A DNA stretch of 64,000 bases from Cheilinus undulatus (lineage: Eukaryota > Chordata > Actinopteri > Labriformes > Labridae): contig NC_054875.1 in assembly GCF_018320785.1 (NCBI RefSeq), positions 35,567,657 to 35,631,656 of the forward strand, read 5' to 3'. Numbering within the stretch: position 1 is the first letter of the stretch; each line of letters opens with the position of its first letter. Both the position numbers and the translations under genes were made by a program. Shown piece after piece: positions 36,301-46,565 of the stretch. The notes below the pieces were generated by a model. It saw only the letters and a list, made by a program, of their open reading frames with translations, had not been told where the DNA came from and made no database searches.

Positions 36301-39300
36301 GGGACATCAAACACAAAGATAGACCACAAGGTCTTAGCCTTATCTTTTCCATTCGTCTATTTGTTATTATAAGGTTTTCAGTGAGTGGGGTGAAGCAGAG
36401 TTCACATAAACATGCTCACAAAAGACTCAGTTTGTGTGCTGTCCTACTCACACGTAAACAACTTTGCTTCAGAAAGCAAAGAGAAAAAGGAACACTAAAC
36501 TTTCTTCTAATTCCTACGAGAATAATCTGTAGGGTTGGCACAAATTTTCTTTATAGAAACATGTCATTAGCCTGACACTTACAATTATCACATTGCTAAT
36601 GCTAAATATCAATATCTTTTGATTTTACCAAGGTAGATTGGGGTTTATAATTCCTTTTTCAGACAGGACAGAGGATAGATTTGAGAGAGAGTGACAGCCT
36701 CCCACTTTGATGACAACAGCCTCTGTGCACAGGGTGCCAGACAAAACAGCTGGGCTTCTGTCACCCATAAATATCGATATTTTAATGAGAGAATGAAAGG
36801 ACTTATACCCAGTTTGGGCATTCAGATGCCAGGTAGAAATTCTTAATGCTTAATCCTTAATGTGTTGACACACCTTAATGCATACTGACCATGTAAAGCC
36901 ACATGTTCTTTATCCACTGCAATTACACACTTTAATCTTGAACATTTATGCCACTCAAGGTCAACTTCAGTGACTCCAATGAGAGACTGAAAGGTGCACA
37001 TTGTACCAGGAAGTCCTCTTCCATCAGGTTAAGTATTCCATCTATTGTGGATTATGGTTCAAGGCTCAAAGAAATCATGTTCCTGGTGTGTATTGTGGTT
37101 GCTCCTCACAGGCGGGACCAGTCTGAGTCAGTAATTTCACTCATGGTGCAAAGTGTCTAATGCCCAAAGGCATTCTTGGGAAACTGCAGGTTAAGGGATG
37201 ATTGTCAAATAATTTAAGTAGTAATAAAAAATACATAGTTTGATTGAGTACTGTTTATTTGAAACTAAAAATTGGTTCTGTCATCTCAGAAAAATAGAGC
37301 TGAAATAGCTATTTGGGATTTTTAAGTTACCAAAACTCATTTTTGACAACTTTCAACTATTCAGTCTTAAAGTGTAGTAAACAAAAGACATTGCTCTGTT
37401 TATGTCCATCCAGCCCAGCTTGCAGTGACAGGAACTGCAGCTCTTTTTAGAGACTGTTCTGCTCAGCTAATAAGAGCAAGTCATTCTGCTCCCAAGTAAC
37501 TAAATTGGTACCATTTTATCTGTTTAAAACAACAGCAAAAATACAAAAGAGAAACAGTCTTTTCAAATTGGCTCACAAAAGGGCTCTTAGAATTTGCACA
37601 CCTCATGACTCCCTTATAACTTTAATTGAGTAGTCATTTCAATCTAGCTGGGGGGGTGTCCAGTTTTTTACCACTGAGGGCCAAATACAGACAGTTGTAA
37701 GGATGGTGGGCCACTTTCAGGATGACAACGACACTCCATGCACCAGAGAGGGGAGACTGGCTGTCAATATGTTTACCATTTACAGTGTCGCCTCAGTTTT
37801 GTCCTCAAAAAGCACATTTATAAATTGCTCTTGTCAAAATGTTTGTTTACAGATTAGAATGGTAGCGTGTGTATGTGAAGCTCCCATTGTGTGCTCATAA
37901 GCCATTGCTCCACAGCTCCTCTTTGTGCTTGACAGCAGCCATTATTGGCAACGTTTGGCACCACAACATTGCCAACATATTTGTGCAATTAAGACAGTGT
38001 GGAGTGCACAATATTTGGTGCCTCGGACTTCTCCTTCTTGCCTGCCATGGTATTGTTTTTCCTTTGTTATTCAGTTACCAGTTAACCCTTTGGGCGCCAC
38101 AGCTTTTTCAAGAAAATATTCAATTTTGATATCAAGATTTCAAAAGGCTGTAGCTTGAAAGTGGTTAGAGATAAAGGCATACTGTAAATGAGAAAAATCT
38201 TCAGTATGACCCAAAGTTTGTGATGGGAGTAAATTCACTCATCTAATCTGCATATTCTGATGTCACCAGGTGGCCTCCACTGCCGCAGCTTCTACCACAT
38301 CTGCCCCTACCTCCGCAGTGTTTTTTTTATTCCCGCTACCTCTGTCAATATTCGTGTTTTGACCACCCCTGCAACCCCTACCATGTCCCCACCCAGGCTA
38401 CAGTGAGGAAAAGCTTCAGCTTTAGTATGTGCTGCTTGTGGACTCTCATGGCGCACAGACTCACGGTGGCTGCTCACAGACGCACAGCAGTTTCGGTCTC
38501 ACCGGATGACCAAACGTCGTGTATTGACCACCCCTGAAACCCCCACCGCGTCCCCTTATTGGCATTCGCCGATTAGTACCGCCCCCGGCCACGGTGAGGG
38601 AAAGCATTGGCTTCTGTAAGTGCTGCTTGTGGACTCTCATGGTGCACAGAGTCGCTGTGGCTCCGACAGTCTCAGTCTCACCAGACGACTGAACGTCATC
38701 GTCAGAGGGGTAAATAATTCTCTATTCCTCCCAGCATTGTGAGTATTCTTGCTACAACTCGCTCTCTTTCTCTCTTTTACATACCGACTACTACCACTTC
38801 CTCGTTTCCTCGACCAGCGGTGCATCTTCAAACTCTCTCTCTCCAAAACTTTGAATAGAAACACGCCCACAAATGCTGCTGGGATTGAAGTTACCAATGT
38901 CCGTCATCTCCTGATGTAAAGTAGTAACAACATTAGGCAACATATTTGCAGCTAGAGCCTGTTTAATTCAGCAGTGTTGCTTGTTGCAATTTTGTGACTT
39001 TGGTGCTTAAAGAGTTAATAGCTACAGTAGGCAATACATTAGGCTATGTATTGATTATTGTATCTTATCATGTCAAGTGGAATCAAGAGTAACCCTGCAA
39101 TACCCACCCTATCTATGTGTCTATATCATGACTACTTTCTTTTATTGTTCTAATAGATGATCAAACCATTTTATCATCATCGTTTATCAATCTTACAAGA
39201 TATTTCAGACAACTTCTACCACCCATCTCATTCAGAAAACCATGACCCACTTGGACAAAAGCTATTCTTATCCAAGCACCATTAAGTTAAAGTAAAAACG

Positions 39301-42300
39301 GCAACATACTGCTTTGAGAGAACTCTATATTTGTAGGTTTCTTCCCCTGGCCCACGCATACACAAACACACACATATGTGGAATCCATCACAGCTCCTGA
39401 GTGCCTCTCTGCCCGCTCTCTCAGACTATACAAACACCGGCCGTAAACATAACGCGCGGAGCAGAGAATCCCAAACTCAGATGCTCCAGGAATGCTAACA
39501 TGAGGGTGTTGGATTTCCCAGCTCTCACTGCTCCCTCTTAAACTGAAGCAGCTACAGTTTCTTACAGTTCAGGGGTCAAAGATTGATGAAATGTGACTGC
39601 CAGACGTGCCGTTTGCACTTACTAAAAGTGATCCTTCAAGTCCTATAAAACTGCTAGAAACTGCACTTTTACAGGACAGCACTAAAAGCAGGCAGTGGGA
39701 CTGTTTTGCATGAACTCTGTGAAATCCAGTGAAGCACTGAGGGTGTCAGATTCCCCGCTGTGAGCTTGTCATCTGCAGACACACTATCCCAAATCCTCCC
39801 GTGCACCTTCACACTCAGTGAATTCTGTATATGCAAAGTTCCTAATAACAGACACGCTCCGGGGAAATTCTGTTTTTCACAAAAGGACAGCATGTGCTAG
39901 TTCTTACACAGCAGATATTTTCTGTGCTGACAACAGTCTGATAGAATGCTCAGGACGAGCCAGAAATTGAGGATGTAATGGATTGGAATGATCTGGAGTC
40001 GTGCCCGAGCTTCTTAAAATGCAAACCGAGTCATCACACTGATCCCAACGCTTTCTCTCAGGCATTAAGAAACACAACATGACAGAGAGAAAAATATCTC
40101 TCAAGAGAGCTTTGTAAATAACTTAAGCTGCCTTTGGTTGCAGAATATTGTCTACTTGTTATCATCAACAGGAAACTGAATGAGCGGGGTTCTCTAAATA
40201 GGTGGTCCAGTTCTATCCAAATGACAGTTCAATTTTCTTTGTAAAACCAAAAAACTACGGAAGCCTCAGAGATCTCTTCAGGAACTGATATAAATATGAA
40301 TAGCCCTCACTCTGTGCTCTGTCAGGGGGACAAAGGACAAGGCTGTGAAGCTGGGAGACGAGCCCTCATCTGGCTAAGCTCTCACAGCGTCTGTCCAGAA
40401 GTCCATGCATTCCTCTGTTAATTTCCCCTCAGTGGGCAGCCACTCTCCCTGCGAGGGGACTTGTCTTACCTCCGGTAGGACTGCAGCAGCTGCCTGTGTT
40501 TGAGTGAGTGTGGGCAGGAAGTACAAGTGAGAGTTCTTCCTGTGGACCTCTGGGATCTAAACGGGTCAAGATGGGGTCACTGCAAACACTGAGGTATGGA
40601 GGAACACATGGCGAATGCACGCCTTAAGTTCGCCCTAAATAAGACGACAAAATAACTCCAACAACCAGACCTGACTTATTAATTTCCCTTTTACAGCTGC
40701 AACAATATATGAGTTAATTGATACTGTCAGGCTGCTACGGGTCTATGACAGATATATCTGCAAATATGTGTCCTGACAAGCCCTACCTGAAACATTTAGC
40801 GCCAAGTCCATATAGTGTAGCAAGAATGACTGTGATGCATTAGAAACAGTGTTATACTGTAGACTGTCCGGCATTGATTTTACAACACATTCCCAAACTT
40901 TGATACCTTTACTTTTTGATACTAAAAAAGTGCCGGACCTTTGACAAACTTCATCTGTTGCTTAAGAGAGGACCGACTCCATCAAAAATTGTTAGCCAAT
41001 TCCAACAGACTTTCCTCATTGCACAGGGAATGTCTGTTTGGCTGATTACCCGGATGGTCTTTGGTGCAAGTGTGAAATATGTTGATCTGATTCAGACAGA
41101 GCTGTTGTCTGCCACACTGTCACGCTGACAGCGGTATCATTTATGCCTTGTTGCAAAAATCCATACCATGGTAGAAACTGTACCGATGACAGTATTGATA
41201 CTGGTTTACCGCTCGCCACTACTTTGTGGTACTCCCACCACTGTCTGCAGCTCACGAAGCAAACCATCAGAAATGAGTGCATTGTTTTGCACTGGAAATG
41301 ATGGAAAATGCATTCGTTGAAATAGAAAATTGAGAAGAGTTGGAAATAAACTTATCTAACCAAATCTAAGTAAACCAGGGATTTCCCCCCTACCAAAATC
41401 AGTGGCAATATTGGTCTCAAAGTACCTGACAGGTACTAAATATACCTACAACAACAAAACCACAGCAGTGAGAAACCCCACACAATGATTGCACTATCAA
41501 AGCAACACCATGACCTTTCAACCATGTGAGGCCATTCCCAGCTCATTTTGGTGTTAATGGAGTACCGCCACGCAACAACTGTTTGGGGCGTCAGTGGTGT
41601 TAAACATGCCGGGGTCATGGTCTATCCCCACGGCAACCGCTGGGATGCATCCTCCTGGGAAAGCAGAAATTCCGCAGAGGAGAGCTGTACAACTGCCTGG
41701 TTACAAAAACACCACAAGTCTTGACATGCAGGCCATTCCAGAGCAGGAACGCCAGAAATCTAGTGGAAACACACACAACAACACACCTCTGGAGTATAGT
41801 AATGAAGTCGATTAGGGGAGATTGCAGCTGCAGGGATTCAATGTATACAACAGGCATGTTGTTATTCTCTATATTTTGTGCACGTGGCCACACATCCTGC
41901 TATAAAAACAGGACAAAATGAGTATGAAGTAGGCTAATGTTTGAATAAAGTGGAGCGCAGCAGGAGTGTAAACAGCTGTATTGCCTTTTCCAATTCAGAT
42001 TCACTTCGACAAAGCATCTCCTACAAGCCAAATCCCCTCTGACAGGACTACAGGCCACAACTTTCTAACAATGGATGATCAATAAGTTACAAAGAATATC
42101 TGGAAAATGCTATAAAAATGCTACTGATAATCCCACCTCTAATAAAAACTTGCACCACAGTAGCAACATTCTCAGATTTCTTCATACTGATGCCTTGATT
42201 AGGCAAACTAAATCAAATATCACGTACAATAGCAGCAACCCCCCCCCCGGCTACCCTGTGGTCACTAATCGAGCACCCTGTTATAATCTGATGGCTTGTC

Positions 42301-43280
42301 CTTTAATAAGCTCAGATGTCCACCGGCAACAGGCTTTTTAAGTCCAATACACTCCTGTTTAATTCATTTCCTGAAAAGTCCAGCCAATATCTTCCCAGAG
42401 CAATCATTGCCAAACATTGATTACCCAAGTCAGAGTAGATGACACAACAGTCTCTTCAATCCGCCTACTAACAGACCTGTGAGGGAAAGCCCCAGCCAGC
42501 CCTGACTGCCTGACATCTGCGAATTGGATTTCCGATTAGAAGGGTTTAATGTAATTACCTTGAGTACATTTTGCAGTCTTCGCTAAGTAACACGGCGATG
42601 CATCACCTCGAGCTTCGCCGTAACACTTGTCCCTGGAAGAAAGGTGGCTGTCACAGGGCTCCCGGAGGAGTAATATTATCTTTTGATGGACAGACCTTTA
42701 CCTGTATGTGCTCGGAATTAGAATAGAGGAAAAGAGAAGCAAGTTGCAGGCTTCTTACATGACATACTTCACTTGGGCTGGGACTGTCATGATATCAGAA
42801 TTTTCTATTTTAAGATACAACATAAAAGTCAAACAACATCAATACTTTTTATATTAAATAAAAAAGAGGTCCTAGGCACCCAGCATTAGGTACTTTCTTA
42901 TAAATGTTCCTTTTTTAAGCTTTTGCTCAATAATATAAAGCAAATGCAGACCTCAGACAGCTTCCTTGTCCTGTCTGGACTGAAGAGCTGCTAAATGAAA
43001 CAGCATCATATGGTTTTAGAACAATATTTCTCAGACTATGAAAAATCAACTATTATGCCGTGGTAAAGTATTAAAGATCAGATAGCATCTGCAGGACAAA
43101 ATGAAACTCAGAGCTTATCTGATTGTCTTTGTATTTCATTAAATATTTTAATATTACCCAGCAGCCCTCATCTGCACAGTGTTAAAGGGAAGGAACTTCA
43201 GAAGAAGCCCTTGCAAGCTGTATATTCATAACACTGCAACAACTTTGATGATATCTTTATTAAAAGAAAAAAAAAATCCA

Positions 43281-43338
<58 letters not shown>

Positions 43339-46134
43339 CATGGATAATCGATTAATGGTCATTACCAAGGCCTTTATCAATATTTTCCACCTTTTGGCAC
43401 ACCTGCCCTATTCTGTTCCTATGCTTCATACCAGCTTTTGGCATTTTAAACAGAGCATGAGAAAAAAATACTAAGGATGCATCAGTTCAGCAGGGGTATC
43501 TGTGATAAAAGTGATGCTTTAAAGAGTTGGTCCACAACCATATTTTCCTTCCCGATAATGTTTTTGATACTAGAGCGTTGGGTATCACCTAATACCGAGT
43601 ACTGATCCGATACCAGTGCAAACTTACTAGACCTATTTTGCTAGAGCTTTATTTTATTTGACTCAAAACATGGCTCAACAAATCGACAGGTCAATGTTCA
43701 GCCTCTCTTTGACACTTAGAGTTGCTCTTCTTTCTAGTTATTGTGAGTTTTACAGATTATATTAAAATAATGATAAAGAGGGCCGCATCACAGGCTGTCT
43801 CTCTCTCTCCATTATGCTCTCTTCAGGCTGTGTCCATGATGACCTGTGTTTTTAAGCATGCACAGTTTGACACAGCATGACGTCATGACAGAACAGCTTG
43901 CCACTGGTTGACAGTCCCTCTCGAAGCATTATGGGAAAATATGCTGGTAAACATTCAAGCTAACGGCAATAAATGGTTGAAAATTGATTAAAAATGGATG
44001 ACTTCAACATCAGATCTGCTGGTTTTGATTTGATCTTCAAAATCCCCGAAAAGTCGCCTGGGCTACCGGTTTGCTAGAAGAGCTTCCGTAAGGGAATAAA
44101 AGGCATGGATAGCAGCAATGGAACAGCGCGACTGCTAGCTTCAAGAGGGTAAAAAGTATTTGGCTATGATTTGTAATTCAGAGGTTATTTAACTTTTAAA
44201 ATCCTGTGTCACAATTTGTTGATATGACAATGCTGGTATGTAGAGAATAATGAATGTCATGCTACCTCCAAACGTTGCGGCTGCAGTTTTTCTCCATAGT
44301 TTGATACGTCTAAAATGGTAGTCTGTGAATGCAGCGTTTTCAAGCTGTGAAGAAGCATCGATATCTGGTTTATATTTATAACATACAGCATGGATAAATA
44401 AAAGAAAATATAAAGTAACACAACAGGGTACAGATAGAGGGATTGGTGCATAAACATGTGTACTTGCCCATACAAACACCTGTATTTTTTGCTGTACTGC
44501 ACATATTTTAAGTCCAAGGCACACCTAATATCAAGCCAAAATCTCAAGGTACAACATGTCCATTGAAAAATAGCCTCTTTAAGTCATGTTACAAGTACTT
44601 CAGTTGTTGAATACCTTAAGTGATATCATATGATTGTACAAATTCCCATGGCACACCTGGACTTGCCTCAAGGTACACCAGTGTGCCTTGCCACACCATT
44701 GAGAACCATTGCCCCAATGCTGCAGACAGTGATGATACCAGAATGTTAAACTTGGATACGATACTTGTAAAAAGTAAATTATATCCATACCATGCCAAAA
44801 AATACTTATGGAACTTTCTTGTTGTCAATTATCAAGAAATTGCAGGCAAACTCCTGTACATAATCTAAACTGCACAAAAACACAGTTTCATTCCTCTACT
44901 ATGCAGCTCTCACATGAAATATATATAGTTTTTTATACAGTTTAGTTCTTTTAGATACTACTTACATTTAAGTGACTAGGATTATGTCATTAAAAACACA
45001 TGGTATCGAGACATTATATAAGTATTAACATTTTCAATGACCTTAGGCCAAGAATGATTGGAAAGATACAGAATAATAGTTTAGTCTATATCAGCTGTAA
45101 ATATTGGCCGTTCAAATTAATAAGTTGGTAGTTTCAGGTTGGACCGACAGACCTATGTCAGGTTTAGTCTTTTTCTTTATTCATCATCAGTTCTTAAACT
45201 TTAAAGTGTGTTTTAAGGTGTTTTTTTAGGTCTGAACTAGGACTCAATATCTGTATCGGCCAAAATCAAATTGTACATATCAGCATATCCGATATCAGTA
45301 AAAATCCAATATCGTACATCCCTATTATCTTTAGATTAGGTATCCTGTAAATAAACTTAATGAAAAGTAAACCCTATCAACCTTTTCATACAATGTATTG
45401 TAGGTCTTTACCGAAGTGAAAGACCACAACAAATGTCATTATATTCATGAATAGCCTACAGCCTCGAAGCAAAAGACATAAAATGTCTTCTTTAGAAAAT
45501 GGGCTGTAAAAAGGGGTTTAAACAGTCCTAATAAAATGCAGTCTGGCTCTGATAACTAGCTTCCAACTAACTGTGAGTGTTCAGGTCTAGACTGTATGTA
45601 AACACTTAATAATGCATCTGTATTAGCTTTCCTACATGCCATGGGCTGTTTTGTTGCAGATTTTTGTAGATAGGTTGCATAATTAATAACCTAGCAGGCT
45701 GTTTATTCACATACAGTACAGCTGGCAGGGACACCGAGCTGTGAGCTAACAAAGAAGCATGCCACTGCTACTCCGGTGCTCTGGTTTGTGTTGTGTTTAT
45801 TTGGTAATGCAAATAAAGAAAGCACTGCCTCGTGAACTCAGCCAATAATGTTTAAGATAGAATACTATAAGCAACAATGAGGCGGTTTGACAAGGACGCC
45901 ACTTCTGGCTTTCTCCCAGTGAGTTATATCCCTTATTCCCTAGTCCAGGGCTTACCTGAGCAGGCTGGAGAGCGGATGAGAGGAGGCGCCGTGCCCGCCG
46001 CTGTTGCCGCTTCCACCGGTCCCAGACGACCCGCTGCCCGTGCCAGCGGACTGTCGCTTCCCAGATAAAAGCTTCTCCACTGCGGCCAGGTTTCCCGTCC
46101 GCGCCGCGTCAAGAAGTTCCTGCTCCTTCCCCAT
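18246..46134 (-). CDS. anks1a: ANKS1A (Odin) adaptor, 5' part of gene, four exons in window
   Basis: Ankyrin-repeat, SAM and PTB domain adaptor that, in mammals, acts in the cytoplasm on receptor tyrosine kinases such as Eph and EGF receptors (family knowledge). The joined exons 46134-45956, 19598-19518, 19290-19134 and 18308-18246 stay open with matching phases. The protein starts [20 protein letters not shown], then has a Gly/Ser-rich linker ending SSHPLSSLL, then [20 protein letters not shown], then two ankyrin repeats carrying the TPLH-like signatures [11 protein letters not shown] and [11 protein letters not shown]. This fits ANKS1A better than its paralogue ANKS1B ([23 protein letters not shown]). 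The remaining ankyrin repeats, SAM pair and PTB domain are absent here and should lie below base 1. Intron 1 is 26.4 kb. Neighbours taf11 and uhrf1bp1 support orthology. Identification is by recognition, not by alignment. Confidence 0.92.
19134..19290 (-). CDS. anks1a: anks1a exon 3, ankyrin repeats
   Basis: A 157-bp exon after acceptor CTGCAG (AG at 19292-19291), ending GAGCAG|GTCTGA at 19134/19133. It completes the first repeat ([17 protein letters not shown]) and encodes the second ([20 protein letters not shown], then [15 protein letters not shown]). The reading frame closes exactly on NEQ. In the mammalian protein, as I recall it, the next residues begin the next repeat. Confidence 0.93.
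19518..19598 (-). CDS. anks1a: anks1a exon 2, start of ankyrin repeat
   Basis: An 81-bp exon bounded by CCCAG at 19603-19599 and donor GTACAC at 19517-19512. With the two carried bases it reads [27 protein letters not shown], the highly conserved junction of the linker and the first full ankyrin repeat. It enters and leaves in the same phase, with two bases carried. Confidence 0.93.
20044..20330. mobile_element. piggyBac-like MITE (short)
   Basis: Flanked by TTAA at 20040-20043 and 20331-20334. Ends CCCTTGAATGCCAG and, inverted, CCGTTTGTCCCCAAATGCCA share the AATGCCAG core. No coding capacity. Confidence 0.5.
20560..20660. mobile_element. hAT-like terminal fragment
   Basis: GCGGTAGTCCCAAGAGTGGG, then GGGGGTCAAGATCCCCTGGG and GGGTCATGACACATTGAATG, a familiar fish hAT end. 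The partner end was not found. Confidence 0.45.
20661..22748. other. anks1a intron 1, nothing recognised
   Basis: No exon or named repeat recognised. The 110-codon plus frame at 21554-21886 has no family features. Confidence 0.45.
22749..22923 (-). other. Candidate alternative terminal exon in anks1a intron 1
   Basis: Acceptor TTTCTGCAG|ATTTG (AG at 22925-22924). After the two bases carried from anks1a exon 1 the frame is open for 57 further codons to TGA at 22751-22749 ([20 protein letters not shown]...). No similarity recognised. It could equally be chance. Confidence 0.25.
22924..23696. other. anks1a intron 1, nothing recognised
   Basis: No exon or repeat recognised. Confidence 0.45.
23697..24250. 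mobile_element. hAT-like element, left end
   Basis: TAGGGCTGGGCGATTAAAAA, followed by CACGATTAATTG and AATTAAAA runs, is a common fish hAT-type terminus. The right end is uncertain. Confidence 0.45.
24251..27014. other. anks1a intron 1, nothing recognised
   Basis: The open frames at 24969-25247, 25415-25813 and 25993-26421 lack conserved domains and splice-phase links. Confidence 0.45.
27158..27600 (+). mobile_element. Decayed hAT element with BED-like zinc-finger remnant
   Basis: Left end TAGGGCTGTCAAAGTTATCA. A plus frame at 27313-27507 includes [20 protein letters not shown], resembling the BED finger of hAT transposases (V-x-C-x-x-C-x-x-E-L) with the second Cys replaced by Ser. A second TAGGGCTG start lies at 27015. 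Confidence 0.5.
27601..28437. other. anks1a intron 1, nothing recognised
   Basis: No exon recognised. May include the rest of the hAT element to the left. Confidence 0.4.
28446..29351. mobile_element. hAT MITE (906 bp) with perfect 8-bp TSD
   Basis: Ends TAGGGATGGGACCGG and, inverted, TAGGGATGCACGATCC. It is flanked by CCTGCAAA at 28438-28445 and 29352-29359, an exact 8-bp target duplication diagnostic of the hAT superfamily. No transposase frame. A related partial copy lies at 1800-2130. Confidence 0.88.
29360..30229. other. anks1a intron 1, nothing recognised
   Basis: AT-rich; no exon or repeat recognised. Confidence 0.45.
30230..30560. promoter_or_regulatory. Candidate conserved non-coding element
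   Basis: A complex, higher G+C, non-repetitive block in a repeat-rich intron, including AAATTGGGTTTAATTATGCA (a homeodomain-type TAATTA) and CCAGATGCCCTGCCAGACAA. Judged only by its composition; conservation not tested. Confidence 0.3.
30561..31057. other. anks1a intron 1, nothing recognised
   Basis: No exon or repeat recognised. Confidence 0.45.
31058..31200 (-). repeat. Dispersed teleost repeat with tRNA-like B box
   Basis: CTTAGAGTTAAGTGTCTTTC, then GGAGCTGGGGATCGAACCCC (inverted, GGGGTTCGATCCCC, a perfect B-box-like sequence). This block is widespread in fish genomes. It has no tRNA fold and is not a tRNA gene. Confidence 0.55.
31273..31615 (+). mobile_element. Degenerate teleost SINE-like repeat
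   Basis: GGGCTGCACAGTTGTGCAGT, CTTCTTCCCACAGTCCTGAG, TTAGAGTGAGCGAGAATGAT, GACCGGTCCAGGG and AATAATGGATGGC follow the order of the common fish repeat that starts GGCGGCACGGTGGTGCAGTG. Confidence 0.7.
31640..31975 (+). mobile_element. Degenerate tRNA-like repeat cluster
   Basis: CTCAACCAGAATGCCAGGGG with TTTGATTGTC (decayed B box) and ATAGTTGCTCCCACTGCTGC follows a common fish repeat. The left part (GCCAAGTCAAGCCGAGCTGT, TGGAAAAGC) looks like a second, TIR-type element. Confidence 0.5.
31984..32335. mobile_element. Short hAT-like MITE
   Basis: Ends AAGGGATGCACAACAATG and, inverted, TAGGGGTGCACAATATTTTA. Internal GATAAGCCAATATTTGC relates to 10411-10705. Flanking 8-mers TGGAAAAA and GTAAAAAA are only a partial match. 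Confidence 0.6.
32336..33545. other. anks1a intron 1, nothing recognised
   Basis: Non-repetitive to the eye. The frames at 32498-33174 have no family features. Confidence 0.45.
33546..33690 (+). mobile_element. 3' fragment of the 31273-type SINE-like repeat
   Basis: CTAGTCTAGGGTGTAGCCCG, CTCACTCAATGACAGCTAGA, TTGGCTCCAGCACC and the GGATGGATGGACAGATGGAT tail match the 3' half of the same teleost repeat. Confidence 0.7.
33691..34150. other. anks1a intron 1, nothing recognised
   Basis: No exon or repeat recognised. Confidence 0.45.
34151..34350. repeat. TAGC/GCTA-rich near-palindromic array
   Basis: Dense AGCTA, TAGCT, GCTAACATAGCTA words in both orientations across 200 bases, able to fold on itself. 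Confidence 0.7.
34361..35513. mobile_element. piggyBac-like MITE enclosing an A/C-rich array
   Basis: TTAA at 34357-34360 and 35514-35517. Ends CCCTCCGAGACCTGAGC and, inverted, CCCTGAGACCCAGCAT. The interior (about 34440-35350) is an A- and C-rich array of words like AAATTTCCAAA and AATTCCCAAA. Frames such as that at 35076 simply read the array. Confidence 0.65.
35518..38081. other. anks1a intron 1, nothing recognised
   Basis: No exon or named repeat recognised. The 140-codon plus frame at 36153-36575 has no conserved motif. Confidence 0.45.
38086..39014. mobile_element. piggyBac-like MITE with internal duplication
   Basis: Flanked by TTAA at 38082-38085 and 39015-39018. Ends CCCTTTGGGCGCC and, inverted, CTCTTTAAGCACC. 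Inside, a block of about 165 bp (GACCACCCCTG... GTGCTGCTTGTGGACTCTCA ... TCTCACC) occurs twice in tandem, at 38361 and 38526. Confidence 0.75.
39019..42439. other. anks1a intron 1, nothing recognised
   Basis: Largely non-repetitive. Frames at 39669-41921 lack family features. Some TE-like sequence (GGTATCATTTATGCC, GATACTGGTTTACC) is near 40880-41230. Confidence 0.4.
42440..42720. promoter_or_regulatory. Candidate conserved non-coding element
   Basis: Complex non-repetitive block with GAATTGGATTTCCGATTAGA, TTTAATGTAATTACCTTGAG (TAATTA-type core) and TAACACGGCGATGCATCACC. The look of a conserved enhancer only; conservation not tested. Confidence 0.3.
42721..43270. other. anks1a intron 1, nothing recognised
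   Basis: No exon or repeat recognised. Confidence 0.45.
43277..43346. repeat. (AT)n microsatellite inside an inverted repeat
   Basis: About 25 AT units flanked by ATCCATGATA on the left and TATCATGGAT on the right, a perfect 10-base inverted pair. The Ile-Tyr repeat frames on both strands are artefacts. Confidence 0.9.
43347..44509. other. anks1a intron 1, TE-like block at 43570-43640
   Basis: GGTATCACCTAATACCGAGT and GATCCGATACCAGTG near 43585-43620 resemble hAT MITE ends. Otherwise nothing recognised. Confidence 0.4.
44510..44712. mobile_element. hAT-like element, right end
   Basis: Ends CACCATTGAGAACCATTG; inverted, CAATGGTTCTCAATGGTGTG is a typical fish hAT terminus, followed by GGCACACTGGTGTACCTTGA. 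The left end was not found. Confidence 0.5.
45050..45330. mobile_element. TE related to 6491-6745 and 10411-10705
   Basis: TTTCAGGTTGGACCGACAGA, TTTTTTAGGTCTGAACTAGG, CAATATCTGTATCGGCC and the end CAATATCGTACATCCCTA. Same block order as the related copies. Confidence 0.6.
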
Positions 46135-46565
46135 CGCGGATCCCAGGGAAAAAAAACCGGAGGAGGCGCGGGGAAGAGAAGAAAACGGGGGGCTTGGTTG
46201 TGGGAGTGAAATTCCTCTGCGATCCCCCCCTTTTTCCCCTCCCAACCTCAAGTTATTCCTTACTCAGTACAGCTGGTGTGGCGAGGAAACAAAAGCTTCC
46301 TCCGCCGCTGGATCCGTCCGTTTCGATCCACGGTGCCGCTCGCGCTCGGGGGAGAAAAGTTTCGTTCAGCAGCACGGTACCATCACCGAGCAAACTTCCT
46401 CTGACCAGGCCCCCGAGACTCGTCCGTCACTTCCTCAAAACTGCCCTTTCTTTCTGCATCTCCAATCCGAAACCCTTTAGACACACATACACATAACACC
46501 TAGCACCCCCGCCCTAGCTGCTTGAAAGATAAGGCGGATGGGTATAAGCAAGATGGCGCTGGGGC
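45940..46565 (-). promoter_or_regulatory. CpG-rich anks1a first exon, 5'UTR and promoter
   Basis: G+C and CpG content rise sharply over this stretch compared with the AT-rich surroundings, for example in the runs around 45985-46160 and 46300-46420. It covers anks1a exon 1 and the sequence upstream of its ATG. A YY1-like AAGATGGCG sits at about 46549-46557. No clear TATA box was seen. The transcription start cannot be set from sequence alone. Confidence 0.65.
45956..46134 (-). CDS. anks1a: anks1a exon 1 (start codon exon)
   Basis: ATG lies on the minus strand at 46134-46132. The exon encodes 59 codons plus two bases and ends ...CTGCTCAG|GTAAG at 45956/45955. The encoded peptide has the conserved MGKEQELL start, a first ankyrin-like helix ([17 protein letters not shown]) and a low-complexity Gly/Ser/Thr linker of about 25 residues. 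That linker is also variable in length in other vertebrates. An in-frame upstream ATG at 46251 would give 39 extra residues lacking family similarity, so the later ATG was chosen. Confidence 0.92.

Noticed and set aside
36153..36575. 140-codon plus-strand frame
   Set aside because: No recognised similarity, no splice-phase partner, ordinary intronic composition.
46004..46480. 158-codon plus-strand frame
   Set aside because: Lies antisense to anks1a exon 1 in the CpG-rich region, where stops are rare.
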